This document shows, one piece after another, positions 1-8,850 of a stretch of DNA of 64,000 bases. Source of the DNA: Devosia sp. Root685 (GTDB taxonomy: Bacteria > Pseudomonadota > Alphaproteobacteria > Rhizobiales > Devosiaceae); assembly GCF_001427875.1 (NCBI RefSeq), contig NZ_LMHK01000001.1, positions 1,056,871-1,120,870 of the forward strand. The letters run 5' to 3'. Numbering within the stretch: the first letter of the stretch is position 1; the number at the start of each line of letters is the position of its first letter. The position numbers and the translations under genes were made by a program. A model generated the notes under the pieces. The model did no database searches, was not told the origin of the DNA, and saw only the letters and a program-made list of their open reading frames with translations.

Positions 1-953
1 TGACCGACGTTTGGGCAGCCATCGATGGCGACAAAATCTTCCCTGAAGGCGTGCAGCGCGTCGTCAAAGTCGATGGTGTGCCCTTCGGCGTGCCGTTCGA
101 TCTGTCGCTGATCAACAACGTGTTTTACAACAAGGAAGCGTTCGAAAAGGCAGGCGTCGACGTCCCGACGGACTGGGCGAGCTTTACCGCCGCGTGTGAC
201 GCACTGCGCACTGCTGGCTACGAACCACTCGGCAATGCCGGTGGCACTTTCTGGAGCCTCTACAACTTCTACGCCGCGCTGGTTTCGGTGCTCGGTGAAG
301 AGGGCTACTACAAGATGGCCAGCGGCGAACTCGGCTTCGATAGCCCCGAGTTCAGCGAGGCTCTCGATCTTTACCGCGACAGCATGGTCTCCTGCTACGC
401 CAAGAACTGGAGCGGTAAGACCTGGACGCAGACCGCCGACGATCTGGTCAACGGCAACACCGGCATGTTCATGATGGGTATCTGGGCTGCCGGCTACATG
501 GAGCAGGCTGGGTTCAAGGCCGGGGAAGGCTTTGACATGTTCCAGGCCCCCGGTACCGTTGGTAAGTCGATCTTCCAGATGGACGTCCTTGCTGTTCCTG
601 AAGGTCCCGGCGTTGCCGCCGCTGACGAATTCATCAAGGCAGCGACCACGCCCGAAGGTCAGGCGGCATTTGCCACCTTGAAGGGCTCCCTGGCGCCAAA
701 CATCAACGTTGATCCGGCCGTTTACGGATATGCCGGAGCCACCTTCACGCGCCAGTTCTCAGAGGCTTCGGCCAACAATGCCGTGCTGCCGAACCTCTTC
801 TTCCTTCTCCCCACAGATCTTGGCACCGAATTCGGCGTGCAGATCGAGCGCTTTGCGATCGATCCGTCCGACACCGTCAAGTCCGAGATGATTTCGACGC
901 TGGAAGGTCTCCGCCAGGAGGCTCTGGCCGAGAACGCTTTCATCAAGTGGTGA
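1..953 (+). CDS. Sugar ABC transporter substrate-binding protein (C-terminal part)
   Basis: The reading frame is open from base 3, so the N-terminus and signal peptide lie outside the window. The visible ~316 residues are a family 1 extracellular solute-binding protein: the stretch FGVPFDLSLINNVFYNKEAF is the usual segment where the two lobes meet, followed by GNTGMFMMGIWAAGYM, the second-lobe motif of sugar-binding proteins. Such proteins capture a mono- or oligosaccharide in the periplasm and deliver it to the membrane permeases. Two matching permease genes follow. The substrate cannot be read from sequence. The GTG at 51 is an internal codon, not a start. Confidence 0.9.
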   Translation, partial: TDVWAAIDGDKIFPEGVQRVVKVDGVPFGVPFDLSLINNVFYNKEAFEKAGVDVPTDWASFTAACDALRTAGYEPLGNAGGTFWSLYNFYAALVSVLGEEGYYKMASGELGFDSPEFSEALDLYRDSMVSCYAKNWSGKTWTQTADDLVNGNTGMFMMGIWAAGYMEQAGFKAGEGFDMFQAPGTVGKSIFQMDVLAVPEGPGVAAADEFIKAATTPEGQAAFATLKGSLAPNINVDPAVYGYAGATFTRQFSEASANNAVLPNLFFLLPTDLGTEFGVQIERFAIDPSDTVKSEMISTLEGLRQEALAENAFIKW

Positions 954-970
954 ACTGATCCTCCTGGAGG

Positions 971-1002
971 GGGCGGCGCTTTCGGGCGTCGCCTCTTTTA
1001 TT
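971..1002 (+). terminator. Stem-loop between binding-protein and permease genes
   Basis: A GGCGGCG / CGTCGCC stem (one G-T pair) with a short loop is followed by TCTTTTATT, 18 bases after the binding-protein stop codon. This looks like a leaky terminator or an mRNA-protecting hairpin, of the kind that keeps binding protein more abundant than permeases. Confidence 0.6.
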
Positions 1003-1030
1003 CCGCCTCAAGCGAGACGAGAGCAATCCG

Positions 1031-1936
1031 ATGGCCCAACCTAAAAGCCGCCTGACACGAACGGACTGGACCCACATCGCCTTCCTGGTGTTGCCCGCGC
1101 TTCTGTTCGTCACCTTCTACATTTATCCGGTCATTTCCAGCATTGGCCTGTCGCTGCACGACTGGGATGGCTTTTCGCCTCGAATGCGCTTCATCGGCAT
1201 AACGAACTACACGGTGCTGGCGGGCCAGCCGCGCTTTCTTCATGCGGTCTTCAACAACATCCTCTGGGTGGTGTTCATGCTGATCGTTCCCACCGGCATC
1301 GGTCTGCTCCTCGCCGCCATCCTCGATCGTGGCATCCGCGGCGAGAAAGCGTTCCGCATCATTTTCTTCCTGCCCTTCACCATTCCCGCCGTAGCCGTCG
1401 CCGCCATCTGGCGCTGGATGTACGAACCAGACAACGGCCTGGTCACGACGGTGATGAAGGTGCTGGGACTGGGAGGTTTTGCTCAAAACTGGCTTGGCGA
1501 TCCATCCGTTGTGAATTTCTCGCTGATGGGTGCTGTCGCATGGTGGACCACAGGCTTTGCGTTTCTCGTATTTTTTGCTGGTCTCAGGAATATTCCCACC
1601 GAATGCATCGAAGCCGCCCGCATTGAGGGGGCCACACCTTGGCAAGTGTTTTGGAAAGTCAGCTTTCCGCTTCTCTGGCCATCGACGATCATCGTGCTCG
1701 GCATGGCTGCGATCGACGCCATGCGCCTGTTTGACGTCGTCTGGTCCATGACCAAAGGCGGACCCGCATACTCGTCTGAGGTCCTCGCGACGCAGATGTA
1801 CGATTTGGCATTCGGACGTTTTGATATGGGGCGCGCATCGGCGGTCGCGGTCTATCTCTTCATCATCGCCGGCATCATCATCATGCCCTACATCGTCTAC
1901 ATGTCCCGGCGTGTTCAGGACAGCGAGGCAGAATAA
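1031..1936 (+). CDS. Sugar ABC transporter permease, MalF/UgpA type
   Basis: A 301-residue inner-membrane protein with six predicted hydrophobic segments (first at about residues 16-36, last at about 270-290) and the permease loop 'EAARIEGATPWQVFWKVSFPLL', the EAA motif that contacts the ATPase. It forms a heterodimeric channel with the next gene product and receives sugar from the upstream binding protein. Its stop overlaps the next start (TAATG at 1934-1938). No ATPase gene is in this cluster; the ATPase is either upstream of the window or shared, as MalK/UgpC-type subunits can be. Confidence 0.92.
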   Translation: MAQPKSRLTRTDWTHIAFLVLPALLFVTFYIYPVISSIGLSLHDWDGFSPRMRFIGITNYTVLAGQPRFLHAVFNNILWVVFMLIVPTGIGLLLAAILDRGIRGEKAFRIIFFLPFTIPAVAVAAIWRWMYEPDNGLVTTVMKVLGLGGFAQNWLGDPSVVNFSLMGAVAWWTTGFAFLVFFAGLRNIPTECIEAARIEGATPWQVFWKVSFPLLWPSTIIVLGMAAIDAMRLFDVVWSMTKGGPAYSSEVLATQMYDLAFGRFDMGRASAVAVYLFIIAGIIIMPYIVYMSRRVQDSEAE

Positions 1937-2760
1937 TGAGCTCCTCTTCCATCGAGCAACGCCAGACCATCCTTACGCGAACCGTGCTGATCGGCATGGC
2001 CGTCATATTCGTGGCGCCGCTTCTCGTCGCGTTTTTGACCTCGTTCAAAACGCCGTCGGAAATCACACGGGTGCTTTCAATCCCGAGCCAGCTCTACTGG
2101 GAAAATTACGCGATAGCGTTTCAACGCGCGGGTCGAACCTTCCTCAATTCAATCCTGATCACCGTACCCGCCGTCATGCTGTCCCTATTGATCGGTGCTA
2201 TCGCCGGCTATCCCTTGGCATACATGCGCGGGTCCAGCGGCAAGGTGGTGTATTTCATCCTTCTCACCGGCATGCTGGTCCCTTTCCAGATCGTGCAGAT
2301 CCCGCTGTTTTTCCTGATTCAGAAGATCGGCCTCTACGACACCATTCCGGGCATGTGGCTCGTTCACACTGCCTATGCGGTGCCATTCTGCACGTTCTTC
2401 ATGCGCAATTTCTTCGCCTCGGTGCCCCGCTCGATGTATGAGGCCGCCCTGATCGATGGCTGCAGTCCTAACCTCTATTTTTGGAAGTTGCTGCTGCCTG
2501 CATCGACTTCGGGCCTTGCTGCACTGGCCATCATCCAAAGCCGGGCCATCTGGAACGATCTTCTTTTCGCAATTACGCTGACCACGAGTGACAGCGCGCG
2601 TCCGGCCACCGTCGCGATTTCAGGTTTTGCCAGCAGCCTCCAGGTTGAATACGGGCCACTTATGGCTTCGACGGTGGTCTCTATCATTCCGGTCATGGCG
2701 GCCTACCTGCTATTCCAGAAGTCCTTCGTCCGCGGGCTGTTGGGTGGGGCAGGGAAATGA
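1936..2760 (+). CDS. Sugar ABC transporter permease, MalG/UgpE type
   Basis: A 274-residue inner-membrane permease. The EAA loop reads 'YEAALIDGCSPNLYFWKLLLPAS' at about residues 164-186, and the ending 'QKSFVRGLLGGAGK' is the characteristic C-terminus of MalG-type subunits. It is translationally coupled to the preceding permease by a stop-start overlap and forms the other half of the channel. This is the last recognisable gene of the operon. Confidence 0.92.
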   Translation: MSSSSIEQRQTILTRTVLIGMAVIFVAPLLVAFLTSFKTPSEITRVLSIPSQLYWENYAIAFQRAGRTFLNSILITVPAVMLSLLIGAIAGYPLAYMRGSSGKVVYFILLTGMLVPFQIVQIPLFFLIQKIGLYDTIPGMWLVHTAYAVPFCTFFMRNFFASVPRSMYEAALIDGCSPNLYFWKLLLPASTSGLAALAIIQSRAIWNDLLFAITLTTSDSARPATVAISGFASSLQVEYGPLMASTVVSIIPVMAAYLLFQKSFVRGLLGGAGK

Positions 2761-3070
2761 CCCCAAAGCGTTTCATCAGCGCATCGGGCGTACTCGTTGA
2801 ACGCGGGAGGTGTGTATGCATAGCCAGGTGAGGGGAGCATGGGCGAACCCCAATGCTCAGCGGACCGAGAAAGACAACACCGGTCCCGAGAAGGGAAAAT
2901 GGCACGCCGCTATCAATTGGCTGCAGCAGCCGGAATTGAGGTCGTCTTCACTGGGTCGCCTTAACGGAAAAGCCACTGCCTAAACCCGTTTTCTATCCCG
3001 GCGAGCTTTCCATCAACCTCTCCCCACCCTCGTCGGGATAGAAGACCCGAACCACTAGGAATCGGGTCAC
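2761..3070 (+). other. Intergenic region, no gene recognised
   Basis: 310 bases between the permease stop and the MFS start. Only very short open frames occur (for example about 21 codons from 2899), none with a recognisable product. It presumably holds the end of the permease transcript and the promoter of the MFS gene; no clear terminator hairpin was found. Confidence 0.4.
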
Positions 3071-4234
3071 ATGCCTATCACTGCCAAAACACCGGAACTG
3101 AAAAAAGCCAAGATCGCGACCCGTCTGATCTTCCTCTTGGCAGGCGCAGGGCTGGCGGCTTGGGCGCCCCTAGTACCGTTTGCCAAAATCGCCCTGGGCG
3201 TCGATGAGGCGACCCTCGGCATGCTCCTTCTGTGTCTCGGACTGGGATCGATCACGGCGATGCCTTTGGCGGGGGCGCTCGTGCCAAAACTCGGCGCGCG
3301 TGTCGTGATAGCCGTCAGCGCGTGCGTCATCATTGTGGCTTTACCGCTTTTGACGCTGGCGCAGTCAGTTCCTCAGTTGGCGATCGGCCTGGCCCTGTTT
3401 GGCGCCGGCGTGGGTTCAGTCGATGTGGCAATGAACATCCATGCCATCGAAGTTGAAAAAAGAAGCGGGGTGAGCCTGCTATCAGGTTTCCATGGCCTCT
3501 TCACGCTGGGGAGCATATTCGGCGCGGGTGGCATGTCTCTTATGCTCATTGTTGGTCTGAATTCGACAATCGCGACTGTAGTCCTGAGCATCTCCATGCT
3601 CTGCCTCCTGTCGATGAGTTTTCCTCACCTGATGGCCGAAACAGCTGAGCCAACGAAAAGAAAGGACACCCGCTTTGCGCTGCCCGGAGCAAGGCTGATT
3701 GTTATCTCTCTTCTCTGCTTCCTGGCATTTCTGGCGGAAGGCGTCGTTCTGGACTGGGGTGCCCTCTTGCTGATCGACCAGCATCAGCTCCACCCCGGAT
3801 ATGGCGGACTTGGATATGCGGCTTTTGCCGTGGCCATGACGGCCGGTCGCTTGACGGGTGATCGGGTCGTCACAAAATTTGGCGGCGGCGTAACCGCGCT
3901 GGTCGGAGGGCTTCTCGCAGCAGCCGGTTATGTTTGGGTCGTTGTATCACCAGATCCGACCACTGCCCTCATTGGTTTTGCGACCATCGGCCTGGGCGCT
4001 TCGAACATAGTGCCCGTGTTTTTCAGCGCTGCAGGACGCATGGACGGGTCCGGCTCCGGAATGGCGCTTTCAATGGTGACATCGTTTGGTTACGCCGGAA
4101 TTTTGGTTGGCCCTGCAGTCATCGGGTTCATGGCCGAATGGCTTGGAATCGGTACGGCTTTTCTTGCAATGGCAATCATAATGCTGGCGATCAGTGCAAT
4201 CGGACCGGCAGCGTCAAAGAGCGTCGCGCGCTGA
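3071..4234 (+). CDS. MFS transporter (YbjJ-like)
   Basis: A 387-residue major facilitator superfamily protein with about 12 hydrophobic segments in two six-helix halves, separated by a charged loop near residues 188-205 (ETAEPTKRKD). The second-half loop carries 'AMTAGRLTGDRVVTKFG', the MFS A-type motif. Similar proteins are proton-coupled sugar or drug exporters/importers of the inner membrane. The substrate is unknown. It stands alone, with 310 bases before it and 374 after it. Confidence 0.85.
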   Translation: MPITAKTPELKKAKIATRLIFLLAGAGLAAWAPLVPFAKIALGVDEATLGMLLLCLGLGSITAMPLAGALVPKLGARVVIAVSACVIIVALPLLTLAQSVPQLAIGLALFGAGVGSVDVAMNIHAIEVEKRSGVSLLSGFHGLFTLGSIFGAGGMSLMLIVGLNSTIATVVLSISMLCLLSMSFPHLMAETAEPTKRKDTRFALPGARLIVISLLCFLAFLAEGVVLDWGALLLIDQHQLHPGYGGLGYAAFAVAMTAGRLTGDRVVTKFGGGVTALVGGLLAAAGYVWVVVSPDPTTALIGFATIGLGASNIVPVFFSAAGRMDGSGSGMALSMVTSFGYAGILVGPAVIGFMAEWLGIGTAFLAMAIIMLAISAIGPAASKSVAR

Positions 4235-4608
4235 CGGCTCCGAGGGTCGTGGGTCGAATCCTGACGACACGTGGAAAGGTCACCGCTTCTCTGGCGGCGC
4301 TGAGAGCTAAACAGTCTGATAAGGGGTCGGTATCTGCCCCCTGCCCCACAGCCATGTTGGGGTGGCTTGCAGACTGACAGCTTCTACAAAATCGGCGACG
4401 ATTCCAGACGGTTGGGATGGGCACGTTTACCAACCCAATCGCCGGCGTGTTTTTGGAAGCTACGCTTAGAAAGGTATGGATTGCCGATATAATGCTGCGC
4501 CCTAGCGTCTCTAAATTGTTGGTGACCGACTGGTCTTAGAATTATCAGATAATTAAGCATAATCTCGGAAACATTAGGCGTTTCTTATTCAGGTCTCGGC
4601 CGGTCGCG
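4235..4608 (+). other. Intergenic region upstream of the autotransporter
   Basis: 374 bases without a convincing gene. The distal half becomes AT-rich and holds the palindrome listed at 4541-4555, so the autotransporter promoter is likely here. A GC-rich segment at about 4318-4370 (GGGGTCGG...CCCCCTGCCCC) may fold but has no U-tract. Confidence 0.4.
4541..4555. promoter_or_regulatory. Perfect AT-rich palindrome AATTATCAGATAATT
   Basis: A 15-base dyad (AATTATC-A-GATAATT) lies about 54 bases before the autotransporter start codon. It has the size and symmetry of a dimeric repressor or activator site. The cognate regulator is not identifiable from the window. Confidence 0.45.
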
Positions 4609-7581
4609 ATGCAGAGAAGCCATTTCCCTCCAAATATTTGGCCGCACCGCCAGCGCCTGCTCATTTCGGCAGCGCCATTCGTTGTCGCGCTAGCGACGCT
4701 CTCGCCTGCATTGGCGCAAGTGTCCATTGGCGGGGATAGCACGCCGTCAGATCCTGCGCTTATCGACGGCAGTGTTGATTTGGAAATCGGTGTGAACGGA
4801 GCTGGTAGCTTGACCATTCTCAATGGAAGCACGTTGACCAATGCTGCCGGCTACGTGGGCCTGGATGTCGGCGACGTCGGTGCTGTGACGGTTTCCGGCC
4901 AGGGGTCGCGCTGGGAGAATCTCGGTGACGTTGTCATTGGACAGTCTGGTAATGGGACGCTTGACATTGAGGTGGGCGGGTTCGTCGGCGGAGAAACCGG
5001 TTATATAGGCGCCAGTCCGGGCGGCGTCGGTGTCGTGACGGTGTCGGGCGCGGATGGTTCGGGCAATGCTTCGACCTGGTCGCTTCGGCAAGATCTGAAC
5101 ATCGGATACCCGGGCACAGGAACGCTCAATGTTGAAGCAGGGGGGCATGTCGCGGTTGGCGGGCGGATCGATGTTGGTGTTTCGGGGCAAGGCAAAATGG
5201 AGCTCTCGGATGGTGCCACTCTATCGAGCAACGACGGCGTCGTCGGCACCGACGCCTACGGTGAGGCCATCCTGACTTCGGGCGCATCCTGGACCATGGT
5301 AGGGCAGCTCAGCGTCGGTCTGGTCGCCCAAGGCGACCTGCGAATTGAAGACGGCGCCAGCGTCACCAGCAACCAGGGTTATGTGGGCGCCCATCCCCAT
5401 GGCAACGGCAGTGTCACCGTGACGGGGCCGGGGTCGAGCTGGGAGATGACCAGCTTCAACCTTACCCTCGGCAATTACGGGGTGGGGGCGATGACCATCG
5501 AAGATGGCGCGCGGGTTTACGCCAATACCGGGGTCTCTCTGGGCATCTCCGACGTGACAGCAAGCGGTACGCTGAATTTGTTGGGTACGCCGGGTGCGCG
5601 CGGCGTGCTGGAAACTAGCGGGTTCCGGGGCGGCGTGGGCACTGCAACTGTCACCGTAGATGGCGGCATCATTCGGGCCATCCGCAACAATGCCAATTTC
5701 GTCAGCAACTATGGCGCCCAGCAGATTACACTTGGCGTCGGCGGCGGCATCATCGACACCAATGGCTACAATATCGGCATCGCACCGGTCATTGCTGGAG
5801 GGGGCAGCCTGACCAAGGATGGTGTGGGCATGCTTACGCTCACCGGCGCCAACATCTACGGCGGAGGCACGACGATCACGGCCGGCACCTTGCAGCTGGG
5901 CAATGGCGGGACGAGCGGCAGCATCGTGGGGAACGTCGCCAACAGCGGCGTGCTGGCCTTCAACCGCTCGGATACGGTGACCTTTGGCGGGACGATCACC
6001 GGGACGGGTGGCGTTTGGCAGGTGGGCTCCGGACAGACCAGGCTCGCGGCAAATAGCTCAGGCCTGTCGGGCGTCTCCCGTGTGTATGACGGCATTCTAT
6101 CGGTCGATGGCACGCTTGGCGGATCGATTGAGGCCATAGGCGGAAGAGTTCAGGGCATCGGCCAGGTGGGGACGGCGACGAATTTTGCTGGGGGCACCAT
6201 CGCTCCAGGCAATTCGATCGGCACCCTGACCGTGGCAGGTGATTATGTTGGCAATGGCGGCACGCTCGAAATCGAGACGGTTCTTGGCGATGACAGCTCG
6301 TCCACGGACGTGCTGGTGGTGACAGGCGATACGTCCGGCAGCACCAATGTTCGCGTCATTAATCTCGGAGGCGCTGGCGCGCAGACTAACGAAGGGATCA
6401 GAATCGTCGATGTCGGTGGCGTGTCCGCGGGCGATTTCACGCTCTTGGGACACTATACCTTCGAAGGGGCTCCCGCTGTGGTTGGCGGGGCCTATGCCTA
6501 TCGTCTTTATCAAGGGGGCGTCAGCACGCCTGCCGACGGTGACTGGTATCTGCGGTCGTCCTTGATTGATAGGGGTGCCTCGAGAGGGCCGCTTTATCAG
6601 GCCGGGGCTCCAGCCTACGAGGCCTATGCCACGATACTGCAGAGCTTCAACGAACTTGAAACCTTGCAGCAGCGCGTCGGCAACCGGTCCTGGACGGCAG
6701 GTATGATCGAAACGGGAGCCTTGCCCGAAGCGGCTGGGGCCAATGCCGGTATCTGGGGCCGTATTGTCGGCCGCCACGCCAGCATGAATTCCAGGTTCTC
6801 CACGGCCGGCGCAGATTTCGATGTCGACACGTGGCAATTGCAGGCCGGGGCCGATCAACAGCTCTATTCAAGCGAGGCCGGCAATCTTGTCGGGGGACTT
6901 TCAGCGCGATACGGAACCACTGCAGGCGATGTAACCTCGGTGTTCGGAAATGGCTCGATCAACAGCAGTGGCTATGGGCTGGGCGGATCGCTGACCTGGT
7001 ATGGTTCGGGCGGCTTCTACCTCGATGCCCAGGCAAACCTGACCTGGTACGACAGTGCGCTTGCTTCCTCGACCGCCGCGACTGGTCTGGTTTCGGGCAA
7101 TGGCGGCTTTGGCTATGCGAGCGGCGTGGAGGTCGGCCAGCAGGTCGCGCTTGACCAGAACTGGTCGATCACGCCCCAGGCGCAACTGGCCTATTCCGAT
7201 GTCAGCTATGATGGCTTTACTGATGCTTTCGGCGCCGCCGTTTCGCTGGCTGAGGGCGATGACCTCACCATGCGGCTGGGCCTTTCGGTCGACTACCAGG
7301 ACGCCTGGTTCGATGAGACCGGCGAGACTAGCCGTATCCATGCCTATGGCATTGCCAATCTCCACTATGACGTCCTTCCCGATAGCAGGACCGACCTTGC
7401 CGGGGTGGAACTCGTCAACACACAAGATAATCTGTGGGGTGGCGTAGGGATCGGTGGCACATACGCTTGGGGCGACGACCAGTACGCCCTCCACGGCCAA
7501 GCCGGCGTCAACACAAGTCTCGTCAATTTAGGTAGCAGCTATAGCCTTACCGGCACTACCGGACTCACCGTCAGATTTTAG
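4609..7581 (+). CDS. Autotransporter with beta-strand repeat passenger
   Basis: A 990-residue type Va secretion protein. Residues 1-36 form a Sec signal peptide ending ALA|QV. The passenger (about 37-690) is made of repeated units such as 'GNGTLDIEVGG', 'GTGTLNVEAGG' and 'GQGKMELSDGA', the pattern of autotransporter-associated and T5SS/PEP-CTERM-associated repeats, which fold as a beta-helix, plus a typical 'LTKDGVGMLTLTGANIYGG' unit. Residues about 700-990 are the outer-membrane beta-barrel, ending in phenylalanine (TGLTVRF) as expected. No protease triad or known adhesin domain was seen. The ATG at 4609 lacks a good ribosome site; it is chosen because it gives a complete signal peptide. Confidence 0.88.
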   Translation: MQRSHFPPNIWPHRQRLLISAAPFVVALATLSPALAQVSIGGDSTPSDPALIDGSVDLEIGVNGAGSLTILNGSTLTNAAGYVGLDVGDVGAVTVSGQGSRWENLGDVVIGQSGNGTLDIEVGGFVGGETGYIGASPGGVGVVTVSGADGSGNASTWSLRQDLNIGYPGTGTLNVEAGGHVAVGGRIDVGVSGQGKMELSDGATLSSNDGVVGTDAYGEAILTSGASWTMVGQLSVGLVAQGDLRIEDGASVTSNQGYVGAHPHGNGSVTVTGPGSSWEMTSFNLTLGNYGVGAMTIEDGARVYANTGVSLGISDVTASGTLNLLGTPGARGVLETSGFRGGVGTATVTVDGGIIRAIRNNANFVSNYGAQQITLGVGGGIIDTNGYNIGIAPVIAGGGSLTKDGVGMLTLTGANIYGGGTTITAGTLQLGNGGTSGSIVGNVANSGVLAFNRSDTVTFGGTITGTGGVWQVGSGQTRLAANSSGLSGVSRVYDGILSVDGTLGGSIEAIGGRVQGIGQVGTATNFAGGTIAPGNSIGTLTVAGDYVGNGGTLEIETVLGDDSSSTDVLVVTGDTSGSTNVRVINLGGAGAQTNEGIRIVDVGGVSAGDFTLLGHYTFEGAPAVVGGAYAYRLYQGGVSTPADGDWYLRSSLIDRGASRGPLYQAGAPAYEAYATILQSFNELETLQQRVGNRSWTAGMIETGALPEAAGANAGIWGRIVGRHASMNSRFSTAGADFDVDTWQLQAGADQQLYSSEAGNLVGGLSARYGTTAGDVTSVFGNGSINSSGYGLGGSLTWYGSGGFYLDAQANLTWYDSALASSTAATGLVSGNGGFGYASGVEVGQQVALDQNWSITPQAQLAYSDVSYDGFTDAFGAAVSLAEGDDLTMRLGLSVDYQDAWFDETGETSRIHAYGIANLHYDVLPDSRTDLAGVELVNTQDNLWGGVGIGGTYAWGDDQYALHGQAGVNTSLVNLGSSYSLTGTTGLTVRF

Positions 7582-7803
7582 GGCGTTTCGGGCTACTTGA
7601 TAAATCCCGGCCTGATATGGGACGCTGCGGCTGGCGGCCGCTTTTAGAACAATGATCGCCTCGCTCAACGGCGACTATGGGGTCGTCTGGAGACTGGCGG
7701 CGTCGGGGTGGTGAGGAGCCGGTCAGATTTTGGCTGAGTTCTGCGAATTGTAGACGCCTTTCACAAGGTGGTCGACGTGAACAACGAGTTGCGAATGTGG
7801 TGC

Positions 7804-7849
7804 CCACCATTCGTTCTGCAAAATCACCACCATTCGTTCTGCAAAATCA
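7804..7849. repeat. Exact 23-base tandem duplication
   Basis: Two back-to-back identical 23-base units (7804-7826 and 7827-7849), each containing ATTCGTTCTGCAAAATCA. The second unit overlaps the last codon and stop of the LysR gene on the minus strand, so the duplication sits in its 3' end/untranslated region. Confidence 0.85.
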
Positions 7850-8740
7850 AACGTCTTGCCGGAGAGCCTCGACTATTACAGCGAATGCCGGTGAGTGCTG
7901 CCTCCGGCTGGGGTAATAGAGGTAGTAACCCGAGAACATCGGCGACCATGCATCGAGCACCTGAACCAGTTGGCCCGACGCCAGTGCGTCGGTTACGAGG
8001 TTCTCAGGAACATAGGCGATGCCGAGGCCGCTGATTGCGGCGCCGACCATGGCGAGTGAACTGCTGAAAGTGAGCTGGCCTTCGACCCGCACACGAAGGT
8101 CCCGTCCATTCTTCTCGAATTCCCAAGCATACAGACCGCCCGAGCGCGATTGCCGATGGTTCATGCAATTGTGCGCCACCAGGTCTTGAGGCGTTTCGAT
8201 CGGCGAACTTGATTTGAGATATGCCGGCGAGGCCACGGCAACGAGGCGCCAGTCTGGACTGATGCGGACTGCCACCATGTCCTTGTCCACGCTCTCGCCA
8301 AGTCGGACGCCGGCGTCGAGTCGCTCCTCGATGATGTCGCGAAACCCATTGTCGATGCTGAACTCCACTTTGATATCTGGGTATTCCTTGAGAGTTGGCG
8401 CAAGTTTCGGCCAGGCGATCCAGTCGAATGCGTGGTCTGACAGTGTCAGTCGGACGACACCTGAGGGCTTATCGCGCAGCTCCATCATGGCATCGACCTC
8501 CCGTTCGATGTCGTGAATGCTCGGTGCCAAGGTTCGCAGTAGGCGCTCCCCGGCATCGGTCGGCGATACATTTCTTGTTGTGCGCATGAGCAGCCTCAGG
8601 CCCAGCCGCTGCTCTAACTGCCTGATGGTATGGCTCAAGGTCGATTGCGAGGTGCCGAGTTTGGCTGCTGCCTTGGTGAAGCTGCGCTCGCGGGCCACCG
8701 CCATAAAGGCCAGCATATCGTTCAGGTCCTGACGGTGCAT
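7847..8740 (-). CDS. LysR-family transcriptional regulator
   Basis: A 297-residue LysR-type regulator. The N-terminal winged helix-turn-helix reads 'RSFTKAAAKLGTSQSTLSHTIRQLEQRLGLRLL', followed by the effector-binding domain. It is divergent from the MFS-led cluster, the usual arrangement in which the regulator controls its neighbour with a small-molecule co-inducer. A GTG four codons upstream (8752) is an alternative start. It ends in the 23-base duplication. Confidence 0.9.
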   Translation of the reverse strand: MHRQDLNDMLAFMAVARERSFTKAAAKLGTSQSTLSHTIRQLEQRLGLRLLMRTTRNVSPTDAGERLLRTLAPSIHDIEREVDAMMELRDKPSGVVRLTLSDHAFDWIAWPKLAPTLKEYPDIKVEFSIDNGFRDIIEERLDAGVRLGESVDKDMVAVRISPDWRLVAVASPAYLKSSSPIETPQDLVAHNCMNHRQSRSGGLYAWEFEKNGRDLRVRVEGQLTFSSSLAMVGAAISGLGIAYVPENLVTDALASGQLVQVLDAWSPMFSGYYLYYPSRRQHSPAFAVIVEALRQDV

Positions 8741-8850
8741 CGCGGCATCCACTCATATTGGAGATCGATAGGTTCATGCGAATTGCCACTACTAATCAAG
8801 AGGGGTGAGCAAGGCTATCTTCCAAGCACCGAACAGAGCGGACGAGACAG

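Noticed and set aside
998-1645. A 215-residue minus-strand frame opposite the first permease
   Set aside because: Biased composition (His, Gln, Asp, Glu-rich), no domain, fully antisense to a clear permease gene.
4191-4433. An 80-residue minus-strand frame between the MFS and autotransporter genes
   Set aside because: No ribosome site, no domain and overlaps the end of the MFS gene.
6097-6858. Antisense frames (253 and 199 residues) within the autotransporter
   Set aside because: They mirror the repetitive glycine-rich passenger and barrel coding and show no independent start or domain.
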